Shown here: piece after piece, positions 54,690 to 64,000 of the stretch
Layout: every line of letters starts with the position of its first letter
Position numbering within the stretch: position 1 is the stretch's first letter
Assembly: GCF_037893015.1 (NCBI RefSeq)
Contig: NC_133663.1
Location: 140,376,553-140,440,552 of the forward strand
Direction: 5' to 3'
DNA: 64,000 nucleotides
DNA from: Macrotis lagotis
Taxonomy: Eukaryota; Chordata; Mammalia; Peramelemorphia; Peramelidae
Translations under genes and position numbers: made by a program
Notes under the pieces: model-generated
What the model was told of the DNA's origin: nothing
Seen by the model: only the letters and a program-made list of their open reading frames with translations
Databases searched by the model: none

Positions 54690-57600
54690 AAAGGTGTAAA
54701 AGGGAAAAGAAGAAGAAAAGGGAAGGGGACTGATAAAAACTAAGGAAGTTTGAGGGAAGAAGCAGTATGCAGCAAAACATTGGTGTAGAAAGGAAAGAGA
54801 AAAGTATAAATGGCTGAAAGAAGGATGGAGAGAAATACAATATTAGTAATCATAATGATGAATGTGACTGTTAGGAACTTTCCCACAAAAAAGAAGAGTA
54901 TAGCAGAATGAATTAAAAACCAGAATACTGACATATGTTCTTTATAAAAAACAGTTGAAGCAGAGAGATGCACAAAAAAGGTTAGAAAAGGTTAGAGGTT
55001 CATATATTGTGATTTCATTGAACTTCAAAAAATCAGATAATCATAATATATTTCTTAAAACCTTATCTCAGGGAAAGAAAAAAGCAAAAATATATCTTAT
55101 TATCAAAGATAAGGAAAAGTAACATATTTTCCTAGATGGCACCATAGACAGTAACACAATATCAATATTAAACCCATATTTACCAAAATCTTAGAAGAAA
55201 AATTGAAGGATTTTGAAGAAGATATAGACAACAAAACTATATTAGTTATTTCAAACTCAGTCTCTCACAGTTAAATAAATCTAATTATAAAGTAAACAAG
55301 AAAGAAGTTAAGAGGGTGTATTGAATTTTAAAAAAGTTAGATATGATACACCTTTGGAGAATATTGAATGGTGATGAAAAGGAATATGGCTTCTTCTCAG
55401 CAGTACTTGGCACCCACACAAAAGTTACCATGTATGAGGACATAAAAACTTCCCAGTAAAACGAAGAAACGTAGAATGTTTAAGTGGACCCCTTTTAGAT
55501 CATGTTACAATAACAATTACATGTAATAAAGGGCAATGAAATGATAAGCTAAAATCAATTCAAAAGTAAATAACATGATATTAAAGAATGAGTGGATAAA
55601 ACAACCTATCATAGAAATAATCCATAACTTCATTTAAGACAATGACAATGATGAGACTTCACATTAAACCTTGTGAGATGCAGCCAAAGCATTTAATAGG
55701 GGAATTGTTATATCACTAAATAATTGCATGAATAAAATAAAGAAAAAGGCAAGCAAAAGAATTTATCACACTACTAACAAAGCTAGAAAAACAGTACACT
55801 AAAATTACCCAATTAAATATCAAATTAGAAATTCCTGAAATCAAAGGATAAATTAATAAAATTGAACTAATAAACAAAATTAAGAGTTGGTTTTATGAAA
55901 AATAATAAAAAGGATAAAACTTTGTTAATATGATTTAAAAAATAGGAAGGAAAACCAAATTACCAGTATTAAAAAATGAAAAGGGTTTTACCATCACGAA
56001 TGAGGAGGGAATTAAAGCAATAATTTAGAGTTATTTTGCTCACCTTCATGCCAACATATTTGATAATGGAAGTGAAATAGATGAATATTACAAAAAATAA
56101 ACTACCCAAATAAACAAGAGAAAATTAAATACTTTCCTAATGTGATTTCATAAAAAGAATTTGAACAATGATCTCCCTAAGGAAAAAATTTCCAGGACAA
56201 GATGGATTTACAATTGAATTCTACCAGCTACATAAAGAATAATTCATTCCAATTCTTTGTAAACTATCTGAAAAAGGTACATGAAGAAGGATTCCTGCCA
56301 AATTCCTTTTATAACATTAACATTGTGCTGGTACCTAAACCAGAATGAGACAAAAGCAAAAAAGCAAAACATTAAACTAAGCTCTGCAATGAATAATAGT
56401 GCACAAATTTAAATAAAAATTTAACAAAGAGATTACATTAGGTTATCACTAGGAAAATGCATTAATCAGGTAGAATTTATAACAGGTACGCAGTAATGGT
56501 TCATCATTAGGAAAACAATCTGCAAAATTGACCATGTCAGTAACAAAATTGCAAAATTCATATGACTATCTAAAAAAAGGTTTGACAAAATACAACACAT
56601 TGCTACTGCAAACACTAGAAAGTTCAGGAGTAAATGGAATTTTCATTAAAATGATGTGTAATCTCTCTACAAAATTATCAAAAGTATTAAATATAATGTG
56701 GATAATTTAAAAGCATTCCTAGTAACAACGTGTTGATGCAAAGATGTCCATTATCATAACTATGATTTAAGTTTTCATTAGAAATATTCACTTTAACAAT
56801 AAGAGAAGAAATAGAAATTGAAGGAATTAGAAGAGGCAATGAAGAGACAAAATTCTCACTCTTTCCAGTTGATATGATGCTATACTAGAAAAATCAATTA
56901 AAAACCTACTTGAAAAATTTAGCAGCTTTAACATAGTTGTAAGATATAAAATGCATAATAAAATTAATCATTAGCATTTCTATATAGTATCAAAAAATAG
57001 CAAGATATAGAAAGAAAATTCTATTAAAACTAATTGTAGACAACAAAAAATATTTGAGAATATACTTCCAAAGAAAAACTCAGAAATTATCTGAATGCAA
57101 TTACAAAACACTTTTTATGTTAATTGCTCATAGATAGGTCAAGTTCATATATAAAAAATGAGAATTCTGCCCAAATTATATTACTTATTCACTGCTATAC
57201 CAATCAAGCTACCAAAAATTATTTTACAGAGCTAGAAAAATTAGCAACAAAATTCATCTGGAGTAACAAATGATCAAGAATAAAAAGTGAATTAATGAAA
57301 GATGCAAATGAAGTAGAACTAGTCATAACAGATCTAAAATTATATTATAAAGTGGCAGTCATCAAAACTGCCTGGCATAGGTTATGAAATAAAGAAGTTA
57401 ATCAGTGGAGCAGATTAGGTTTAAAAGACACAGTAATAAATGATTGTAAAAATCTATTGGTTGTTAACCCCAAAAACTCTAGTATCTGGGATAAGAACTT
57501 ACCATTTGCAAATGCTGCTGGGAAAACTGAAAAATTGTAAGGTAAAATCTAGGTATTGACATTTCATACGTAAGTATGGTTGAAATGTGTACGGGATTTA

Positions 57601-57924
57601 GATTTATAGGGTGATACCATAAGCCAATTAGGAAAACAAAGTACAATCTATCTTTAAGATTTGTAGAATGGGGACAAGCTTATGATGAAAGAATTGATAG
57701 AGAAGATGCAAAATTGCAAAATGCAAATTTTCAACTGCACTAAATTAAGAGAATTTTGCATAAATAAAACCATTGCAACCAAGATTAGAAGGAAAGCAGA
57801 AAGACAAGAAACAATTTTCACAGGGAGTGTTTCTGCTAAGGAACTCATTTCTAAAATATATGCTAAATTGCATAAAAATTTTTATATTCAATTTTATATT
57901 CAAATTTATTTTTGCATTATTTCA

Positions 57925-58345
57925 ATAAACTTGTTGTGAAAGTAAACATAAACTCCATGCCCCCTAAAAGAGAGAGAAACCTTAAGAGAAATGAAGTGAA
58001 AGGAAAATAAAAAATATACTTCAGTCTGTATTCAGATACTAACAGTTCTGTTTCTGGAATGGGCTGCATTCATATCATAAATCTATAAAAGAAGTTGCTT
58101 CACTATTTTTTCCTACAGTTGCTATTGTTAACTGTATCACCCTCCATTCTATTCCCACCCATTCCTAGTTAATCTTTTCTCTCTCTACTTTCACCCTGTC
58201 TCTCCTCAGAAGTGTGCTGTGTCTGATTACCCTTTCCTAAGATTTTCCCTCTCTTCTATCACCTAGTCCTTTCCTCCCCTCCCCCTTTCTTCCTTCTTCC
58301 ATCCCTTTCCTTTCATTTTTCCTCTGGGTGAGATGGAGTTCTATA
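57925..58345 (-). mobile_element. Internal L1 3' UTR fragment, antisense, inside L1 ORF2
   Basis: Plus-strand order TTGTTGTGAAAGTAAACATAA, AACAGTTCTGTTTCTGGAAT, GAAGTTGCTTCACTATTTTT, CCATCCCTTTCCTTTC matches 49868-50000 and 50460-50900 in the ORF1-only L1, in the same orientation. It lacks the last ~230 bp of that 3' UTR and any 5' part. No SINE is present at the site where its relatives carry one. Confidence 0.75.
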
Positions 58346-59234
58346 CTCGATAAATTGAATCAAATTCATAAGAATACAAATCATTTTGCAATTTATAGTC
58401 AAAGTCTATGAATAGGCAGTTTTCAGATTAGCAAATTAAAGTTGCTAGAGTCAGGAAAGAATGTTTTGAATCATTATTGGTTAGGGAAATATTTATCACT
58501 TCAAACCTATCGGATTAGTTTAAAAGACAAAAAATGAAAATGATCAATATTGGAGGAAAACTGGGGCAATAATACAATTTAGGTATAGCTGTGAAATGAT
58601 CCAAAGATTCTGGAAAGCAATTTAAAGCAATTCCCAAAGGCAATAAACCTGTGCTTTGATGCAGCAATACCTCTACAAGGCATATATTCCAAAGAGATCA
58701 TAAAAAGGGGGAAAAGACCCACATGTACAAAAATATTTATTACAACTCTTTTTGTAGTGGCAAAGAATTGGAAATTCAGAGGATGCCAATTAATTAGGGA
58801 ATGTTTGAATAAGTTATAGTATATGAATGCTATGGAGTACTATTGTTTTGTAAGAAATCATGACTAACTAGACTTAAGAAAATCCTGGAATGAGTTGCAT
58901 GAACTGTTGTTGAATGAAGTGAGGAGATCCAGGATAACAATGTCCATATGAACAGCAAAACTTTGAGATGATCAACATTAATCGACACAACTCTTCTTAG
59001 TTGTTTAGTGTTCAAGGACAATCCTGAGCAAACTGTTATAGAAAATACCTTCCACAACCACAGGAAAAAATCTATGGATTTTGAAAGCTCAGCAAAGCAT
59101 ACTATGTTTACTTTTAAAATTTTCTTTTATATTTTTCTTTATTTCTCATGTTTTCCCCCCATTAATTTTAATTATTCTTTTACAACATGATTAATATGAA
59201 ATCATGTTGTGCATGATTATGCACATATAATATA

Positions 59235-59380
59235 AAACTGAGTACCTTATTCTTCTATATTCCCTCCATAACCATCTAATTATCACTGAGTAGCATCTCT
59301 ACCTCTAAATCTTGCTGCCATCTATGTCCTTCTTGCTACTCATGAAGTCACCTGCCTAAGACCAGAATGTTATTATCTCA
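59235..59380 (+). repeat. L2-like block inside an L1 3' UTR
   Basis: AAAACTGAGTACCTTATTCT ... CCATCTATGTCCTTCTTGCT, ACTCATGAAGTCACCTGCCT, AGAATGTTATTATCTCAGGC. It replaces the normal L1 text between CACATATAATAT and GGTATGGGGAGG. It matches 60325-60475 closely in its second half (about 90% over 70 bp). Confidence 0.7.
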
Positions 59381-59470
59381 GGCAAGTCAATGATGGACTT
59401 AAGGTATGGGGAGGGGGAAGGGGAGAAAGAGTAGTAGAAAAATGTGGAACTCAAAAGCTTGCAAAAGGAT

Positions 59471-60324
59471 GAATGTTGAAAACTATCTTTGTATGTAATT
59501 GGGAAAAAATGAATGAAGGAGAGAAAAAATGGAAAAAGGTAGTGTGTCAAACTTTTATATTGGTCTGTAAAGAACCAGAAAGCAAAATTATTTTCTTTAC
59601 TTGTACATCAATTTTTCATTTATTTGGTTCTGCATTTTTAAAATCTAGGCATTTAGTTTGAAATGTTATCAATGGGTTTTCACTGTTTATTTGACTAAGT
59701 GCTATTGAAAGGCTATTAACTTTATTAATAAAATTAATAAAATTTTATTACCTAATGATAGTCTACAGTTAAGGTAAACTTACTATAGGTTAAATGGTTT
59801 TTCATTGCATGGTAAATGGATTTTTATTCATTCATCTATGTTCACTCATTGCATCCCTTATGTCACATTGTCTATCCATACACATTTTTCCTAAATATCT
59901 ATTCTGGTCCATTTTCCCTTTTCTTTCTGTTCATTCACTCCTAGTATTCTCATAATTCCCATTGTATCTAATTGCCATATCAATTAAGCTAAATTATTTT
60001 TTTAATTTATTGTTTGTCTTTTGCCAACCACATGAGATACAATGTCAAAAGTAAGGTTATCACTACAATCAAGTAATTGGCATACTTGTCTGGGAAAGGA
60101 TATGTATTAGAGTGTGGAAACCTGGGAATTGTGCTTTACTATAGAAATCTTGGGAATAGTAAATGGAATAAGAAGGCAATATAAATTTATGTCTCTTTCA
60201 GAGGTAATGGTAGTAATGTTGAACAAGCAAAAGAAAGACAGAGAAGGGAGAGAAAAGAATATCTTTAACAGTAAAGAAAATGACCAGACTTTTAAAGAAG
60301 ATGCATAGTCCTTGGAAGAACAAA
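59471..60324. other. Unassigned intergenic sequence
   Basis: No gene or named repeat recognised. An open frame at 60114-60308 (64 codons) has no domain content. Confidence 0.4.
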
Positions 60325-60790
60325 ACTGAGTGTCTTACTCTTCTATAACTCCCATGTAAACATTTAGTTATAAAAGAATGTCATCTTTACCTATAATACA
60401 ACATTGCCATCTGTGTCCTTCTCGCTACTCATGAAGGCACCTGCCTAAGACTAGATTGTTATTACCTCAGACATTAACAGTTTATTTGGTTTTTCTAATT
60501 CATCTCCATGTCTCAAGTTTCTCCACACTTCTATCTATTCTAAACAGTTTCTAAAGTCATTATCATTAAGTATAGATTTGAGCAAGTAACTTCCCTTATC
60601 AGTAAATCCCAATGATTAATTACTGCAACTATGATAAAATATAACCTCTTCTGTTGAATTTTTAAAAGTCCTTCCAGTTTTATTCCAGTTTTTATTTCCA
60701 TCATCATTACATGACATTCTCAGTCTTACAGTCAATGATTCAGTTAAATTGCTTTCCATCAACTGTCTCCATGCTTTTGTACTGGGAAAT
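60325..60790 (+). mobile_element. L2 LINE remnant
   Basis: TAAGACTAGATTGTTATTACCTCAGACATT (60448 on, in parts) matches the L2 text for GACTATTGCAATAGCCTCC. It continues with TTCTATCTATTCTAAACAG and GAGCAAGTAACTTCCCTTATC, as in other L2 copies. Its first 150 bp are repeated at 59235-59380. Confidence 0.6.
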
Positions 60791-61189
60791 TTGATATCTG
60801 TAATAATGGCTGTTGTTGCCTAGTCAAAAGCCCTCATGCCTCCTCCTTCACCCAATTGATTGTCTTTTTTCCTTAATTACCATTCAAAAATTTTGTATTA
60901 TTTAGGAATATATAGTTATTGTTTTTATAAATTTACATTTCAAAAATTTGACTTTATGCAAAGAATTCTAAAAGAAATCCACATCTATAAAAACCTCTGT
61001 AATGAATAAAAATTTATGAGTCAGATTTTTGGGAAATAATAATAAGTTGTTGATAGCCAAAAGACCCTGACTTATCACATATATCTCTGAATTTTAGATT
61101 CAAACTTTGGTAAAGGGAGCTTCCCTGAGGGAGTATGCCTTAATGCTTAATAAGAGATGGATGTATAAGCGAGTAGGTTAGCAAAATTT
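60791..61189. other. Unassigned intergenic sequence
   Basis: Nothing recognised. The first part may be the L2 continuing. Confidence 0.35.
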
Positions 61190-61460
61190 CTACAAGTTCT
61201 TCTGATGGTTGCCCTTCATTCTCAAAGATGATTATGAAATCAGGGGAGTTGATGAATTGGTTTGAGTGAGGGAATGTTCTGTTAAGGCACCACCCTGACA
61301 TTCTCCTTAGAGTCATCTGGGGCTGGTTACTTGACATGAATCAGAATAACTGGAAATGTCCCTGAATGCAAGGCAATAAGATTTAAGTAACCTGCCCAAG
61401 TTAACAGAACAAGTGTCACGTATGTGAGGTCAGAGTTCTCCTGATGCCAAGGCCAATGCT
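61190..61460 (-). repeat. SINE with CAA-type tail (RTE-linked marsupial SINE)
   Basis: Plus strand GATGGTTGCCCTTCATTCTCAAAGATG, AGTCATCTGGGGCTGG, TGAATCAGAATAACTGGAAA, TGTCCCTGAATGCAAGG (in order). Same family as 5985-6320. Its left end is the CAA-tail side. Confidence 0.65.
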
Positions 61461-61465
61461 GTTTG

Positions 61466-61617
61466 GTTTTTTTTAGGTTTTTTCAAGGCAAACGGGGTTA
61501 AGTGGTTTGCCCAAGGCCACACAACTAGGAAATTATTAAGTGTCTGAGACTGAATTTGAACCCAGGTACTCCTGACTCCAGGGCTGGTACTTTATCCACT
61601 GCACCACCTAGCCACCC
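61466..61617 (-). repeat. CORE-SINE (WSINE1/Mar1-like)
   Basis: Plus strand poly-T, GGTTTTTTCAAGGCAAACGG, GGCCACACAACTAGGAAATT, ending CACCTAGCCACCCGG. Sits between the CAA-tailed SINE and the following L1. Confidence 0.93.
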
Positions 61618-61756
61618 GGAATGAATTCTTTATCATTAGTCCATCAGAGAAGTTGCTTTCATATTTTTCCCCACAGTTGCTATTGCTAATTTTGTTTACC
61701 TCCATCCATTCCTCCCCATTTTCATTTATTCTATTGTCTCTCTCCTTTCACATTAT

Positions 61757-61895
61757 GAGAGTACCAGCCCTGGGGCCAAGAAGACCCAAGTCCAAATCCC
61801 ACCCTAGACACCCAACAACCTCCTAGCTGTGTGGTCTCTGGCAGGTCACCCAACATCACCACCTTACGTAAAAAAGCAAAACAAAATAAAACAAG
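61757..61895 (+). repeat. CORE-SINE (variant), same site in the L1 as the copy at 50641
   Basis: The head is missing. It starts at GAGTACCAGCCCTGGGG and carries TCCAAATCCCACCCTAGACA, CAGGTCACCCAACATCACC, and the tail AAAAGCAAAACAAAATAAAA. The L1 text on either side (CATTCCTCCCCATT before, TTCCATGATCTTCCCTCTC after) is the same as around 50641-50788. Confidence 0.88.
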
Positions 61896-62399
61896 CATTT
61901 GTTAAATCTGACTACCCTCTTCCATGATCTTCCCTCTCCTCTATCAACTATACCCCTCCTCTCCCCCACATACTTTTTCCCATCCCCTCCATCTTCATTT
62001 TCTCTAGGGAAAGATAAAATTTTTTACCCTATTAAGTGTGTTTGTTGTTTCCTCTCTGAACCATTTCTGATGAGAATGAAGTCTCACTCATTCCCCTTCA
62101 CCTTCCATCTTCTATTCCATTGCAAAAGTTTTTCTTGATTCTTTTATTTAAAATATCTTAGCCCATTTTACCTCTCCTTTCCCTTTCTCTCAGTACATTC
62201 TTTTTTTCATCCTTTGACTTTATCTTTAGAATATATTATTCCTTCATATTCAACTCTCTCCTATACCTTATCTAAATACACTCCTTCTAACTGCTCTATT
62301 AATTGTGATAATTCATATTAGTTATCAGTATCACCTTCCCATGCAGGAATACATGCAGTACAACATCATTAAATCCCTTATAATTTACCCTTCTCATCC

Positions 62400-63400
62400 A
62401 CCTTTACTATGCTTCACCTGAGTCCTGTACTTGGATATCAAACTTTCTGTTCGACTCTGGTCATTTCAGAGTCAAAATTCCCCTCTTGCATTGAGTGTCC
62501 ATTTTTTCCCCTTGAAGAAGTTCAGTTTTACTGGGCAGTTGATTCTAGATTGTAATCCAAGTTCTTTTGCCTTCAGGAATACCATATTTGCATTCTACAA
62601 ACCCTTAATGTAGTTATTGCTAAGTCCTATGTAAACCTGATTGAAACTCCATGATATTTGAATTGTTTCTTCTGGGGTACTTGTAATAATTTCTCTTTGA
62701 CGTGGAATTCTGGAATTTGACTATAATGTTCCTGAGAATAATTTTTCTTTTGATCCCTTTCAGGAGGAGATTGGTGGATTTCCTTAAATTTTACTTTACT
62801 CTCCACTTCTCAGATGTCAGGGCAATTATCTTGTAGAAATTTTTAAAAATGAAATCAAGACTCTTTTCCGGGACATGACTTTCAGGTAGCCCAGTAATTT
62901 TTAAATTGTCTTTTATGAATCTGTTTTCCAGGTCAATTCTTTTTCCAACATAATATTTCACATTTTTTCCTAGTTTTTCATTCTTTTCATTTTGTTTTAT
63001 CATTTCTTGATTCCTCACAAAGTCATCAGCTTCCCTTGGCTCCATTATACATTTGATGGATTTGTTTTCTTCAGAGAGATTTCTTATATCCTTTTATATT
63101 GGGAAAATTCTGCTTTCTTCTCATCCTTCTCCTCATTAATCTTTTTTGGATTTCTTTTTCCATTTGACCTAAACTTGTTTTTAACATCTATTTTCTTCGG
63201 TAATTTTTTGCATCTACTTGACCAAGTTGCTGATTTGTTTATCATAATTTTCCTGCATTGCTCTCATTTCTTTTCCCAATTTCCCCTCTACCTTCATTAC
63301 TTCATTTTCAAAATTTTTTTGAGGTCTTCCATAGCCTGAGACCAATTCATATTTTTCTTGGAGGCTTTAGATACAGAAGCTTGGACTTTGCCATATTCTG
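62400..63400 (-). pseudogene. L1 ORF1 remnant of the right-edge element
   Basis: An 84-codon open part at 63045-62791 (MEPREADDFVRNQEMIKQNEKNEKLGKNVKYYVGKRIDLENRFIKDNLKITGLPE) spans the end of the coiled coil and the start of the RRM-like domain. The N-terminal part lies in other frames near 63370-63060 and the C-terminal part near 62780-62620. Several frame changes; not functional. Confidence 0.82.
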
Positions 63401-64000
63401 AGTATATTTTTATCCTCCATGGGACCAAAGTAATTAGCTATGTTTGGTTCTTTGTTTTCTGGTTATTCAGTTCCTTAGTCTATGCCCTGGTTTTGAGGTT
63501 CTTCCCAAGCTTTTGAGTGTTTATTGGGACTCTTCTGTAAGGACCTCAGTTCCTTCAATATCTTAAAAGAGGCTCTGACTGCTGTCCTAGCCTGTGCTCT
63601 GGTTTGTGGATGATCACAAATGCTCCCCTCTGTCCTGGAACTGTGAGGATGCTCCCTGCTCTACAGTAATAGGGGATGCCAGACTGCGACCAGGGTCTGG
63701 ATATGGACAAAGCACCAGAGACCTGTCCCAGGGACAGAAGAGAGACCTCAGCAGTATCTCACCACCCCCTTACTTTATGTGAGGCTTCCAGACAACACCC
63801 TGTTGGGTGGCTTATCAGGCCTACTCCTGTTTCTAGAGTTAGGCTGCTCTAGCCTGGGCTCCAGGTTCACTCTGGCTGAGTTTTCCTGTTGATCGTCCAA
63901 GTTGTGCTTTGTGATCCGTGGGTTGGTAGGTCTAGATACTGCTTTGCCTGCTGTGAACTAGCGCTCCTAGGCACCCAAGCACCTTTCAGGTTGTTTCCTA

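Larger units (their letters stand above)
53893..59470 (+). mobile_element. L1 LINE lacking ORF1: linker, ORF2 and 3' UTR, with an antisense L1 fragment inside
   Basis: Starts abruptly in the linker at about 53893 against the opposing L1. The linker holds a ~94-bp tandem monomer array (53903-54270) and a SINE (54538-54689). ORF2 runs from about 54850 (GAATGAATTAAAAACCAGAAT near 54907) through RT (AGGTTTGACAAAATACAAC, 56577) to about 57895, is interrupted by a minus-strand L1 fragment (about 57925-58345), and resumes at 58360-59000 (AATGATCAATATTGGAGG, CTGTGCTTTGATGCAGCAAT). The 3' UTR has an L2-like insert (59235-59380) and resumes at GGTATGGGGAGGGGGAAGG (59402). Many stops and frame changes. 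Old. Confidence 0.8.
61618..64000 (-). mobile_element. L1 with ORF1 followed directly by 3' UTR (HAL1-like), running off the right edge
   Basis: Minus strand: 5' UTR from the right edge to about 63430, ORF1 (about 63400 to 62400), then the linker/3' UTR to 61618, where the copy is cut. The segment 61618-62400 matches 50500-51350 of the other ORF1-only copy in order and content, including the embedded SINE. No ORF2 text is seen. The 5' UTR closely follows 53460-53780 (CTCCCTCTGTCCTGGA... type blocks; GGGACAGAAGAGAGACCTC). The 5' end is outside the window and the last part of the 3' UTR is missing. Confidence 0.78.

Noticed and set aside
49690-59470. The head-to-head L1 pair at 53892 read as a single twin-primed (5'-inverted) insertion
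   Set aside because: The minus-strand partner keeps its own 3' UTR at its far end, which a twin-primed inverted segment would not have.
1-64000. tRNA, rRNA, snRNA or 7SL genes
   Set aside because: I looked for recognisable A/B boxes with cloverleaf context, 5S, U6 and 7SL-like starts. Only the tRNA-derived SINE heads were found.

Overview
The window is AT-rich mammalian nuclear DNA, almost certainly from a marsupial. The best evidence is a tRNA-derived CORE-SINE of about 150 bp (body beginning GGGGCAGCTAGGTGG, MIR-like core, WSINE1/Mar1 type) present in sixteen copies, together with L1 families whose 5' ends read ACTTCTGGCCAAGATGG. A second SINE type ending in CAA repeats, RTE LINE remnants and many L2 and MIR fossils fit the same assignment. 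The species cannot be named from the sequence alone.

I find no intact host gene: this is a repeat-built gene desert. The only host-gene sequences are two processed retrocopies, IDH3A (9305-11059) and RPS6 (about 51910-52724). Both are dead, and both landed inside the ORF1 part of an L1.

Layout. 1-5600: a + strand L1 3' part runs tail to tail into a - strand L1 that has lost its endonuclease. 5600-8530: SINEs, microsatellites and old repeats. 8540-15547: a 7 kb L1 carrying the IDH3A retrocopy in ORF1 and two microsatellites in its endonuclease region, with its reverse transcriptase deleted. 15548-25330: low-information DNA with L2, MIR, an RTE fragment and SINEs. 25495-29645: another L1 lineage carrying three SINEs and a solo LTR. 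29750-30020: a purine tract. 31347-43340: a three-deep nest, L1 within L1 within L1, each level supported by a target-site duplication. 43545-49690: old L1, L2 and MIR. 49690-53892 and 61618-64000: minus-strand L1 copies made of 5' UTR, ORF1 and 3' UTR without ORF2. 53893-59470: a plus-strand L1 with ORF2, broken by an antisense L1 fragment.

The most interesting pattern is the repeated occurrence of L1 copies that keep ORF1 but lack ORF2 (half-L1 or HAL1-like architecture). Two of them also carry an antisense SINE at the same internal site with shared variants, which suggests a composite, non-autonomous element amplified as a unit. Smaller signals include a 91-bp single-monomer insertion at 39898-39988, a ~94-bp tandem monomer array at about 53903-54270, and an L2-like block inside an L1 3' UTR with a close relative 1.1 kb away.
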